Part shown: positions 31,236-42,116 of the stretch, in pieces
Position numbering within the stretch: the first letter of the stretch is position 1
How the letters are laid out: each line of letters opens with the position of its first letter
Assembly (NCBI GenBank): GCA_016858145.1
Contig: JAEHOE010000001.1
Coordinates: 1,240,001-1,304,000, forward strand
Length of the DNA stretch: 64,000 nucleotides
Direction: 5' to 3'
From: Edaphochlamys debaryana
Lineage: Eukaryota > Chlorophyta > Chlorophyceae > Chlamydomonadales
The notes under the pieces: generated by a model
Told to the model about the DNA's origin: nothing
Database searches by the model: none
The model's input: only the letters and a program-made list of their open reading frames with translations
Position numbers and translations under genes: made by a program

Positions 31236-34200
31236 TCACGACGAGACAGTGGTCGGAGCGGGGGCGGCAGCGGGGGCCCCGCTGCTGTCCTTCGCCGCCG
31301 CGGCCGCGGCGGCCTCCTTCGCGGCGAGGGCGGCCGCGGCGTTCAGGACCGAGGCCGCCCGCTTCGGCGGCTGGCCGCTGGCCGAGCGGGGCAGCAGCTG
31401 CTGCGGCTGCGACGTGTTGCCCTGCGTGGCCACCACGCGCGCGCAGGCAATCTCCGGCCGAGACCACGACTTCTCCCCCGTGTTGCGGTTGACGTAGTAG
31501 GGCTGCTTCGTGGCCAGGTCGCGGAACTCGTCCCAGCCATCCGGCAGCGGGACCCACACGCACGTGCGGAAGCCCTCAATCAGAGCCTGCGGATGTGCAT
31601 TCGGGTGTAAACCTTGCGTTAGCGGCGAGGTCGAAATTGTGCGCGAGCTCGCCAAGCGCCCAGGCCAGGATAGCGCGTCCTTAACACGCCCGGCCTCAAA
31701 TTGACTGCAGCTGTAACTTCTCCCCCATACTCTTTAGGTGCTGCGTCGCCATTTTTGCAACAGAGCCGTCAACCCAGCATTGAGGCGACAAGCCGATGAT
31801 TCCGCAGGGCCAAAGCCCCACCCCCCAGCAGCAGTGCCAGCCCTACCTTGCGGTCCAGGCCGCGGCCAATGAAGACCACCTGGTTGATGCGCTGCTCCTC
31901 CGGGCGCCAGGGCTGCTCCGCGGGGCCGTAGCAGATGGTTTCGTGCACGCCCTGGAAGACGAACTTCGTGTTGCCGTAGCCCTGAGCGTGAGGGGAAGGC
32001 CGGAGTGCAACAGACACGGTTACTCGCTGTACGGTGCAACAGGGCCCACAGGAGCGTCCCTGATTGTGCGCAGCTCCTACCCACACTGCGCTCAACCTCC
32101 ACGCCGGCCCCAAGCCCCAGCCCGTCTCGCACTCACGTGAACGCTGAGCACCCCCTTGCAGCGGAAGATGTCCTTCGCCTTCTCCGACAGCAGGTCCCGC
32201 ATATACATGTTGAAGCGGTACTCGTCCAGCTGGCCGCGCGCCATGATGCCCACGGACGACACGTCCGACAGGTCGTGAAGCCGCTTGGCTCGCCGCTTGG
32301 GTTTGCGGTCGCCCTGCAGTGCCGAAGGCAATGCACGCTTCTCAGCACACGACGGCGTGGGGAAGGGGCAGCCCTGCCGCTTCGCTGGACAGGCAGCTAG
32401 GACCCCAGAGACGGGCAGGACCGCGCTGAGCGGCCACTCGCCCGCCTGCACGCCCGGAGCAAGCTGACAGAGAGGCCAGCTGCGGCACACGTCTGCGCAT
32501 CCCATATGTGAATCGCAGCATGCCCAGCAAAGAACAAATACTGCAACGGCCTGAGCCCACACATTCCTGCCCAGCCCGTCGTGGTTTGCCAGGTCGCGCC
32601 TATCGCTCAGCCCTCCTCCTTGCGCTTTGGCCCTACCTTGATGGGCATGCCGTCCACGATGTGGCACTCCTCGCAGTTGTCCTCGCAGTCGTCCCCCCGG
32701 CTGTGCTTATGCCCCGACAGCCCCGTCTTGTGCTCGTCACGGTACTTAGCGAGCAGTTTGTGGCGTGCGCTGCCGCCATCCTCCGCCTGCCCGCTTGGCC
32801 CCGTATGCCCCGACGAACGCGCAGCCGCATCTGCGGCTGCACCGTCCACCGCCATGCCCGCTGCCGCCTGGTCACCGCTCGCTGCCCCGGCTGCTGCTGC
32901 GCCGTCCGCCGGCGCTGCACCGTCCGCTGAGGACCCCTTCGCCGCGCACGCGGGCTCGCCGCCAGCGCTTGGGCCGGCTGGCGCTTGCCCGGCGTCCGTC
33001 CCCGCGCACGCGCGCTCCGGCTCCGGACGCGATGCCGGCATCGGCTCCTCCTCCTCGTCATCGCCAACATCCGAGTCCGAATCCGAGTCGAGGAAGGTAG
33101 GGTCGATTTGCTGCAGGGAGAGGAGCCCGACCATCACTCCAGTCAGACATGCTTCAGCCGCACTTAACCCATCAGCATCGGCGCATCGCGCGCTGTTGAT
33201 GAGCAGGGGTTGCAAGCGCTGAAGCATCGTGCGGCAACGCACCTCCAGAACGCGGTTGACGGAGAAGAGGTTGTTGTCAAGCAAGACGTCCATGGGCGGC
33301 CGGTGCTCCTGCTGGTTCAGCTGGCACTCGATGATGCGCGCCGAGTTGTTGATGCCCTTGATGGCTGAGATGACCTGCTTCTTGGCGGCCTCGTCTTTAA
33401 CGAGGTCCACCTTGTTGAGGAGCAGCAAGTCCGCGAACGCAATCTGCTGCACAGCCTCGTTCACGGTGCCGTCCGAGTGCTTCCCGTCCTCCAGGTGCTG
33501 CGAGGGCGCCGGGAGAAGGAGTCAGCGACGAGAGTTCAACTAACCCGCGGGCGCCATCCTACCACCCGAAACGCACCTGCATCAGGTACCGCGCATCCAC
33601 GACGCAGCTGCGAAGAGAGAGTCAATGCGCGGCGGGTCAGCGTGAGTGATGGCAAGACGCGGGCTCGGTGGCAGAGGCGACTCACATAATGCTGTCCAGA
33701 CGGAACCGCGACGCTATCCAGGGGTTCGCGAAGAAAGTGAACGCCACTGGCGCCGGGTCAGCGAGGCCAGTCGTCTCTAGGACGATTGCGTCCAGCTTGC
33801 GACCCTGCTGCCTCCTGCGCCGCTCAATTTCGGCAAACGCCTTGATGATGTCCTTCCGGAGCGAGCAGCAGACGCAGCCATTCTCAAGGGAGACCAGGTC
33901 CTCCTTGGCGACGAGGTTCTCCGCCACTGCGCGGTCACAAAGCGTCCGTCAAATTGCCTGTACTCACCCGACTGCAGCCGAGCGCTAGAGCGGCACCCAC
34001 CCAGCTCCCTGTCGATGTTGACCTCGCCGAACTCATTCTGCAGGGGCAGGGACGGCCAGGGGACGCTGTGGGGACTGGCTTGGGCGTAGGAGAGTTTCCG
34101 CGATTGCTTACCTCTATCACCGCGATGCTCCGGGCCCCCTTCTCCTTGAGCAAGTAGTTCAGCAGCGTGGTCTTCCCGGCCCCTAGGAACCCGGTAATGA

Positions 34201-34255
34201 TCGTAACTGGGGTCTTTGGCCCAGTGTGCGCGTCGGAGGACTTCGCGGTCGCCAT
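31236..34255 (-). CDS. CobW/COG0523-family G3E GTPase with C-terminal WW domain
   Basis: Nine exons: 34255-34112, 34037-34001, 33926-33686, 33607-33577, 33497-33243, 33110-32637, 32313-32137, 31981-31847, 31586-31236, giving 614 residues. G3E GTPases of this family act as metal chaperones, often for zinc. Walker [12 protein letters not shown] has its lysine at residue 28, followed by NEFGEV, the metal-binding GCVCCS motif, [13 protein letters not shown] and [10 protein letters not shown] linker of about 150 residues (exon 6) is acidic and Ala/Gly-rich and ends in CEDNCEECH, a possible extra metal site. The CobW C-terminal domain follows (exons 7-9). After it, residues 512-542 form a WW domain: LPDGW, PYYVN, then W and P at canonical spacing. 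The tail is Ala/Ser-rich. No targeting peptide is obvious. The gene shares a 328-base divergent promoter with the NCBP3-like gene. Confidence 0.9.
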
Positions 34256-34573
34256 ACTGGCGCTAGCGGGTCAAGAGAGCGTGTCAGTCGTTAGGTCATC
34301 ACTCGGTGTAGCGGGGGGACAATTCTGTATGCAGGGCGGGGCCGCGCCGAGTGCCAAGAGGCCGGATGGGCGCTGGGCCAAATCCCCGTGCGTGGTTCCC
34401 CCGGGGCCTGACTGGCGCGGCGCGGCATCTTCCACAGCTCACGAATCGATATGGCCATGCGCCGTAGCCGGCTTGCTTGCTAGGACGCACTGCACGCGGC
34501 TACCAATTGACTCACCCGCGCAGTCAGACCAACATCGCGCCGGCCAAAAGCCATTCTGTGATAGCTGAAAGCG
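33935..34573 (-). repeat. Source arm of the CobW inverted duplication
   Basis: This segment (exons 1-2, intron 1 and the divergent promoter) recurs in opposite orientation at 26419-27032. The arms are separated by about 6.9 kb that holds both RZ genes and most of the CobW gene. Confidence 0.88.
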
Positions 34574-34583
34574 TACTCAAGCG
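34256..34583. promoter_or_regulatory. Bidirectional promoter of the CobW-WW and NCBP3-like genes
   Basis: The 328 bases between the two start codons must drive both genes. Almost all of it is duplicated at 26419-26714, stopping about ten bases short of the NCBP3-like start codon. No clear TATA box was seen. Confidence 0.6.
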
Positions 34584-37375
34584 ATGACAGACGAGGGTGG
34601 CTCGGATGGGCAGGGCGGGGACGGTGCGCCGCATGGGCATGCGCAGATCCTCTTTACCCTGCCGCAAGAGGAGGGCCAAGCATCCCAGCTGGATGAGGAG
34701 CGGGAAAAGCACCGAGCAAGGTAGGACAGGGGGAAGCGCTTCCTGAATCCCGTGGCGGCACGGACGGCGCTGCCTAGTTCCCCCCGCCCTGGGGGGACCC
34801 CCCCTACCACGAGCAGCTGCATCCAGTTGGCAACGGGGCAAACTCACCGCCTGCCTGTTAAGCATTTGTATACGGAAGGTATCTGCACATCAGCGACCTG
34901 ACAACCCCACCGCTGTAGCGGCTAAGGGGAGCGCCAGACTCTTGCTAACTCTCGACCCCCCCCCGGCGTAGGGCGGCCAAGTTCGGGACACAGTACCGGG
35001 ACCCCGGGCGCGTGCGCAAGGACTTTAGCCTCATGATGGAGGCTCGCAGGGAGCGGCAGAAGCAGCACCATGGCTTCACCACTGGCGCTCTGGACCTCTT
35101 CGCTCCGGTGCGTTCCTGGCTTGAAGGGCGGGGCAGGGGCCAGGCCACAAAGCCATGGGCCACGCCGTGGCGGGGAAACGAGCGGCATCAACACGCCAGA
35201 GCGCTGTAGCAGGGGGTTTCGGAGTGCCCACTACGCAACCGGCCATTAACTGCTTGGATGGGCCGCCCTTTGCCCCTCGGCCACTCGCCGAGCTCTGCGC
35301 TCATCTGTCCGGCCCCTGGCCCCGCCCTCACCCGGCTCCACAGGAGGAGCAGGAGAAGCGGGCAGCGCGCGCCTCCCGTTTCCAACTGGCGGAGCCGCTG
35401 GCGCCCGCGCTGGACCAGTACCGGCCGGACGCCGAGCTGGAGGCGCGCGCGCGGCGTGCCGCCAAGTTCGGCGTGCCGTACCAGCCCACCGAGGCCGTCC
35501 TCATGGACATGGGTGAGACCCCGTCGTGGGTTGCCGGGCCGTGGGGAGGCCAGTTCGCAGAGTGCTTGAGGTTGACGTGCAAGTTTCCAGATGGAACCCG
35601 GTGGCAGCCTGCTGAGGGGGGTTTCTCAGAGTGGGCCGTGTGCCTGACCCACAGACCTGTTCGAAGCACGGCGGGAGGTGAGTAAGGATGTGGAGCGACG
35701 GCCCGAGGCCATCTACCTGTACGGCGTGGACGTCATGAGCACCAAGGAGGTGCTGTCGTACTTCGGGGAGTACGGCCCCGTGTTCGTGGAGTGGCTGGAC
35801 GACTCCTCATGTGAGCCTCGCTTCCTGCTGCCCAGCCTCTCAACCTTCTGCCCTGACCTTGACACCTCTGCTCTGCGCCTCAAGCTCAGCTTCCTACCCC
35901 TGGCCCTCCCTGCCGTGCCCGCGCTGACGCCCCTGTTCCCCCGCCCGCCCCCACCCCGCCCAGGCAACGTGCTGTTCGCCGACGCCAACAGCGTCAAGCG
36001 GGCGCTTGTGGGCAAGGGCACGCCCCTGCCCCCCGAGGTGGTGGCGCAGCGGCCCTGGGAGCAGCAGCAGCAGCCGGGGGAGCCGGACGCCATGGAGGCG
36101 GAGCACGAGCACCCGCAGGGCGAGGGCGAGGCGGCGCCGGCGGCGGGCGGGGCCGCCAGCACCGCTGCGCCCTCCGTGCGGTACCAGCCCGAGCTGCCCG
36201 TGCCGGACAACCTGGCTGACGTGGCCAACCTGCCGTACGTCTGGCACAAGGTGGGCCCCATCGCTTGCGTTTGCCACCCCGCGGCATGCGCTCCCCGCCT
36301 GCAAGCCAGCCTGTTGTTCTGACGTTTTGTTGTGCCGCCTGCCGCGGTCGCGGTGACGGCACCCTCCTCCCAACTGAGCTACCGACTCCGCCCTTTCATT
36401 TCCGTGGACCAGGGCAAAGACTTCGTCAAGGCCGGTACGACCGTGTCCCTAGTGTACCGGATGGCCACGGCGGCGGACGTGCGGGACATGAAGGAGCCCA
36501 AGCGCACCCGGGAGCTGTGGAAGACAGGCGACGGAGGCGGCCGCGGGGGCCGGGGCAGGGGCCGCGGGCCACGGCTCGGCAAGCGGTCGCGCGGGGACGG
36601 CAGCGAGGACATGGACGTGGACGGGGAGGGTGGCGAGGTGAGCCCCGGGACAAGGGAAAACAGGGCTTCCTTGCCGGAGGGCTGGCCTGGCCTCTTCAGC
36701 GGGGCTTCTTGTTGCGTTCGTGCTGCCCGCTACTAGTGCTTCCTGCTCTGCCCGCTAGCTGATCCGCCAGAGCCTCGAAAACCGACCACTCATCCCCCAT
36801 GCGTCTGGCTCTGACCGCAGGAGGGCGAGGGCGAGGGCCGGGGCAAGCGGCAGCGCGGCTTCCGCGGCGGGCAGCGGCTGTTGGCCAAGGAGGCCAAGTC
36901 CTACCTGGGGCCCTACGGCGGCTCCGCGCTGCTGGCTGCGGGCGGCGCCCCCCTGCCCAACACCGCCACCCTGGACTACACGGAGCTGGAGGACGAGGCG
37001 CCGCCCTCGGGGGAGCCCCTGCCGGGCGCTGGCGGCCAGCGGGACGGGGAGGAGGGCGGGGAGGAGGGCGGGCAAGGCGGGGGACGCGGGCGAGGGAGGC
37101 GGGGGCGGGGCGGCCGGGGCCGGGCACAGGGGCCCGACCTGCGTGAGGTGCTCAAGGCGCTGCGCCCCAAGCTGCCCGCGCCGCGGAAAGGCACGCAGGA
37201 CATGGGCTGGGGCGGCGTGGGCGCGGAAGAGGCGGCAGCCGAGGGAGAGCTGCTGGGGGAGGCGGTTGGCGACGCCGGGGACGGGGGGGCGCAGCTCGGG
37301 GGCGCGGCTGAGGCGGATGTGGGCGGCGGGGAGGAGTACTATGAGGGCGGGGAGGAGGAGCTTCCGCAGGAATGA
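34584..37375 (+). CDS. NCBP3: Nuclear cap-binding protein subunit 3-like (NCBP3/DUF2414)
   Basis: Seven exons: 34584-34720, 34972-35107, 35344-35512, 35655-35810, 35964-36250, 36413-36637, 36821-37375, giving 554 residues. NCBP3 proteins bind capped RNA through an RRM-like fold and work in mRNA export. The hallmark block is in exons 4 and 5: AIYLYGVDVMSTKEVLSYF, then EWLDDSSCNVLF and SVKRAL, closely following the human order of MST-x-V-x-x-YF, EWLDD-x-SCNV and RAL. Upstream are two repeats of the type RAAKFG-x-Y (exons 2 and 3). Downstream, SLVYRMATAADVRDMKEP matches the second conserved block. The C-terminal third is R/G-rich (GRGGRGRGRG) and acidic, ending in a Gly/Glu tail. The start is the first ATG, directly after the shared promoter. 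A TGTAA lies about 100 bases after the stop. Confidence 0.85.
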
Positions 37376-38878
37376 GCAGTGGCTGTTGGAGCTTGCGCGG
37401 GGGAAGGGGACAGGGGCAAGCTGCGCTCGGAGGGAACTCGAAGGGGCCCGGACCTTCGTTGCGGGCAACAAATGTAAGGCCGCATCTGTTCGGACTTCAG
37501 ATGCGTTTGCCCATGTGCATCGCATCCTCTTGCAAGCGGGACTGCGGGAGCAGGAGCCCCTGATTCGCCGGGGCCGCAGTGCAGCGGTCAACGCAGAGTG
37601 GCTCCAGTGCGACGAAGGACGCAGTCGAGCTCCGCGCTGCATGCCGTTGTGCATAGCTTAGCATGCATGCATGCATGCGGGGGATGCCGTGTGGCGCCTC
37701 TAGCTCGGCGCGCCTTGCTTGCAGTGCTTCGCTGGCAAAACGATGGCCCCTTCGCCATCAGGCCACCATCGGCCTCAGCCTTCGTGCCTTGCGTAGATCA
37801 CGACAGTGGCTTTACCACGCGCGTTGGAGCGGACTTGTATTGCCGGCGCAAATCTTTGATCGCGTTCAAGTAAGGGATGCCAGTTTCGAGTACGTCTCTG
37901 TCAGCGCTGTTGTCACCGGTGTCGTTTGACCCTTGGAACGCAGTGTCTCGGGGCCAGCTTGCTCCAGCTATCGAGTTTGAGGCCCGCCGGGGTCGGGCGC
38001 CGGAGCATCTTCAAAACCTTGTCGCCCTAAAACGCCAGTCCGCGGCAAGCAGACGCGAGGGGACATGACATGAACAACCCATCACGCGGTGAACACACTG
38101 CGCCAGGGGCTCGCGTTAAACACAACGATGCCTTCCATTTCCCCGAATAGAGGTTAGCCTGGAAATGAGTTCGCGGAGATGTCTGCAGTAGGGATATGCG
38201 GGATGCTTCAGTCAACAGGCAGCCCCTGGGAGCGGTAGTTAACGAGCACCCGGCCCCCCGCCCTTCCCGCGCTTCCGCGCTGCTCCCCGCTGCCTTCCCT
38301 AGTCCCTTGCTTAGGCCCCAGGGGCCGTGGCCAGGCCGGTATAGGTGACACTTAAGAGCAGAGGTTCATGTGTTGGGCTAGCTGTAGTGTAGGCCGTTGC
38401 CGGCCTGGTCTCCTCGGCCGCTCTGCGCCGTCGGGGGTTCTGACCGCTGGCAGGGGTCCTCAGCATGGCTGAGCCCTGGCTCCGCGGGGTGGCGCGGGGC
38501 TCCTCTGGGGCCGTCCCGCTAGGCGCTTGTGCCCCGCTCTGGTCCACCTCTGCTCCGCAACTTACACACTTCCAAGCACGAGACGGGCCCCAACTCAGAG
38601 TCTGCAGCGTCATGCAGCAGAAAGCCGTGCGGCCCCTGCCTCAGCTGCATCCCATGAGCCTCCTGCCCATGCGAGCCCTCCTCGTGCTCACCCACGGTCC
38701 AGCGCTCTACATCCCACCATACACGCAGTCACAGCTACCCAACATCCTGCTTGAGCTCACGCGCATCAGCCTCGTTGAGCTACACGCCCCTTGGAGCCAA
38801 GCAGCGCCCCGCAGCGGCCCCTCCCTCGAGCGCCCCCTCCTTCGAGCACCCACGCCCAGGCCCGCCCAGGCCCCGCGC
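37376..38878. other. Intergenic between convergent genes, with ATGC microsatellite
   Basis: 1.5 kb between the NCBP3-like gene and the aldo/keto reductase, holding both 3'-UTRs. A short (ATGC)n microsatellite, about four and a half units, sits at 37661-37679. A TGTAA read on the minus strand at 38562-38566 could end the reductase transcript. No coding exon supported. Confidence 0.45.
37473..37477 (+). terminator. Probable polyadenylation signal TGTAA
   Basis: TGTAA 98 bases after the stop codon of the NCBP3-like gene, within the expected 3'-UTR distance for Chlamydomonadales. Confidence 0.5.
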
Positions 38879-41805
38879 TCACCACACGCCCCCGCGCTCC
38901 CAGTCATAGCAGTCCCCGATGGGGCGCTTGCCCTTGGCCAGGACCTCCTCGATGGCCGCGCGGTCCTCCGAGTCCAGGGCGAAGCTGAAGAGCCGCTGGT
39001 GGTCCTGCACGTGGGAGGCGTTCCGCGCCCCCAGGATGACCGCCGCCACGCTGGGCCGCTCCAGCACCCAGCGAGCCGCCACGTTGGAGATGGACACGTC
39101 GTGCTTCTTGCCTACCCGGTCCAGGACCTGGGGTGGAGCAGAGGGTCGGGGCGGGGTGGGGGGGTGGGGGGGTGGGCACAAGGGGTCTGGAAGAACAAGA
39201 GGCCGGAGGCAGACAAGGATTTAGGAGGCCGTGTGTGGCCCTGCACGCGTGTTCCCCAGCGCGGAAGTGACCATGGGTGGGGGGGTCCCGGTCGCATGCC
39301 GGACGCACCTGCAGCAGGCTCTGGAACCAGTCCCAGCCGCCCGCCTGCCGGATGACGGCGCCGTACTTGCCCTTGCTGTACGTGTCCACCTTGACGCTGT
39401 GGGGTGGGGTGGGGGGTGGACGGGTGGGCCGCGTCGGACGCGGGGGCAGGAGCACAGCGGCGGAGCATTTGCACGCCCCCAACTTTCCTGTCCACACCAT
39501 TCTGATGACACACATGACGGTAATAGTACACGGCGCAGTCCGCAGGCGCCCTGCCCGGACAGTTACCCCGCCCCGACGTTCTGCAGGCGGGATGCACAGA
39601 CCGTAATGCCGCCCCCCCCCCGAGACCCACTCGTTGACGGGCACGCCCAGGTACCGGTCCGACAGCAGCCCGCCCGCCAGCACGCCGTACGGCAGCAGCT
39701 TGATGCCGTTGGCGGCGCAGAAGTCAGACATGCCGTTCTCCGGACGCCGGTCCAGAAGCGAGTATTGCAGCTGTGCGGGGAAGAGTCCAGTGGGGTGGGG
39801 GGCAGTAGGCGCTAGTTACAATGATGGGCTGGTTCGTGGGCCCCGGCTGAACAGAAAGCAGTGGGCTTTGACGCTGGTCCATCTTTTCTCTCTGTTGCAC
39901 CAGGCCAGGCCCCCACCTGGTTGGACGCGATGCGCACGCCCGCATTAGTCATCTCCTCCATGCGCTTAACATCGAAGTTAGTCACGCCCACGTGACCGAT
40001 GAGGCCCTTGGCGGCGGTGTCGGACAGGTAGAGAGCGCCGTCTACGTACCTACGGCACAAAACACGGCACAGCATCGGCCTGAGGGGTGCACCGAACTGC
40101 CTAATGCAGCCCGCCTGCATGGAAGGCAGGGAGGGAGCCCTAGTCGCTCAAATCCCCCCCACACACACACAACGACACACGTTCCCGGTGCGGAGGGCAC
40201 AGGACCCGCAGTGACGTGACGGCACCTCCTGTAGCGCACCTCCGCTCCCCCTAGTGGTGTACATGACAACAGCAGCCGCTGATACACAACGAATGCGCCT
40301 GCCCGCCGCGGCCCTCACCGCTTGATGCCGTAGTCGCCCCAGTAGTACTGCATGAGGTCCACCTTGTCCAACCCGGTGCGCTTGCGGGACAGATTGACCG
40401 CCTGGGTGGAGCACGGGGGGGAAGCGGGCGGGCCGAGAGCATGAGCAGGCATAGAGCATCGGCCGTGCTGTCTGCACGCGTGATCATGCATTTCAGGATG
40501 GGCTGAACCCGCGTGCCCCACGGGTCCAGAGGCCCACCTCCTCCACCGCCTTGCCGTTGATGCCGTTCATTTCCCGGGGCCCGAATACGCAGTACTTGGT
40601 CAGCACCTGCGGCCAGGGCAGCGGGGCAGGGGGTTGGGAGGTGCGTCTAGCTCCGGGAGGTGACGGAGAGCCGTCACGTTTGCAGTGTCCGGATCAGGCT
40701 GGGAATTGCGTCGAATTCGGGAACCTACGGGCCCCTCAGAGCGCCCACCTGCGTCTGTGCCCGCTTGTCCGGGTTGGCCGCCAGGAAGCGGCCGATGAGC
40801 ACCTCGGCGGGGCCGTAATGGTCGGCTGCGGGGCAGAGGGTGGGCGCAGATGGGGAGGGTACCATGCTGCAGAGGCAAAGCGGTCACCGCGGGAAGCACA
40901 CGCCAGTCGCCCAGCAACGCTGGGCAGGGGATTCGGGGTCGTGCAGCCATCCCCGTCCCCGCCTCTGCCTCGCCGGAAGAGAACACCCACCTGCGTCGAA
41001 CGTTGTCTCGCCAGCATTGGAGAAGGCGAGAAAGTCATCCACAGCGGCCTGCCCGCTGGTCCGGTCGGTCTCCCGGTCGCCCCTGAGGATGGTTTACGCA
41101 CGTGGGCAGAGAGGCGCTGGAGGGGGCAGAAGTGCAGAGGCGCTGGAAGGGGCAGAGGTGCAGAGGCGCTGGAAGGGGCAGAGGTGGCATGCCGAGAGAA
41201 GAACGAATAGCCCATCGGGGGGTACGAGGGGCACCGATGACGCCTCGGTGGCGGCAAGGCCCGCACTACCAGCAGGGGCACTTGAGGCAGAGCGGGTGCC
41301 TGCAACGATCAATGCCGCACCAAGGCCGCAGACCCTCTTCCGGGCTCACCTGTGCCCGCCGCTCAGCTGCCAGCAGCCCTTCACAACCTGGAAGGGTAAG
41401 CAGGCGGTCAGCCCACGCCCTTTCCTGTCGCATGGGTTCGCCTGTCCAGCCTCTGGGCCTGCACGTCCCCCCCCCCCACACACGGGTATTTCTCCTCACC
41501 CGGCTGATGTTGAGCCCGGGGGCGAGGTCGGCCCGCTCGATAAGGCCCGCGGGGGCTAGGGCGGGGCCCTCGACGGCTTGCATCGGCGAGGGGAGCAGAA
41601 GGCCGCCCGCGGTCGACGCGAGTGCCGCGGCTGACCCCAGCTGCAGCAGCTCACGTCGCCCAATGTTTACGATGCGCGTGTGCTCCTCGGGGGCTCGGCC
41701 CGAAGAGGCGCGAGCGATGCATGCGCGTCGTGCTCTGCCACCAGTGAAAGCCCGACGCTGACCAGCGCCACGTAGCGCTCCGGCTGGAGCTTGCAGCTGC
41801 TGCAT
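38879..41805 (-). CDS. Aldo/keto reductase, predicted thylakoid-lumen targeting
   Basis: Ten exons: 41805-41500, 41387-41350, 41082-40991, 40825-40749, 40606-40538, 40401-40319, 40049-39917, 39770-39631, 39396-39309, 39127-38879, giving 424 residues. The core is an NAD(P)H aldo/keto reductase barrel: [13 protein letters not shown] carries the catalytic Asp and Tyr, VLTKYC the Lys, and [30 protein letters not shown] and VILGARN are family blocks. The usual catalytic His (as in QFHW) is Tyr here (MQYYW). Residues 1-45 are Arg/Ala/Ser-rich, like a chloroplast transit peptide. Then [16 protein letters not shown] (twin Arg at 50-51) and PMQA at 74-77 look like a Tat lumen signal. ATG at 41805 is the first in frame. 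Intron 2 contains a 26-base minisatellite. Substrate unknown. Confidence 0.87.
41109..41186. repeat. 26-base minisatellite, three units, in an intron of the aldo/keto reductase gene
   Basis: The unit agaggcgctggaaggggcag plus aggtgc is repeated three times with one or two mismatches. It lies fully inside intron 41083-41349. Confidence 0.8.
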
Positions 41806-42116
41806 CGGGCCGCGTGCACTACGTCGCGCGTCGCGCAAGCTGAATGCCGACTTCCTCCAACCGCGCTCAAGGGCGAGCAAAGACCCCTCTAACGAGCCAA
41901 CTACAACGAACGTGTGATATTCTTAATGGCGCTGATGCAGTTGCGACTGGCGCCTGCCTTGTATTCCGCTCGGCATCGGCTGTGTGGCGCCCAGTGGCCT
42001 ACCCCATCCGCCACGGAACACGTCGCCCCCTCCGCCCCCAGTCCCGCGTCCGTGCGTCAATACCGCTTACTTTACCCCACTCCACGTCCCGCTCCGCCCC
42101 AGTCGTTCTCTTCTCG
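41806..42116. other. Intergenic between two minus-strand genes
   Basis: The 311 bases upstream of the aldo/keto reductase and downstream of the UBL-LRR gene. It contains the reductase promoter. The reductase frame stays open to about 41880, but no in-frame ATG was found there. C-rich toward 42116. Confidence 0.4.
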
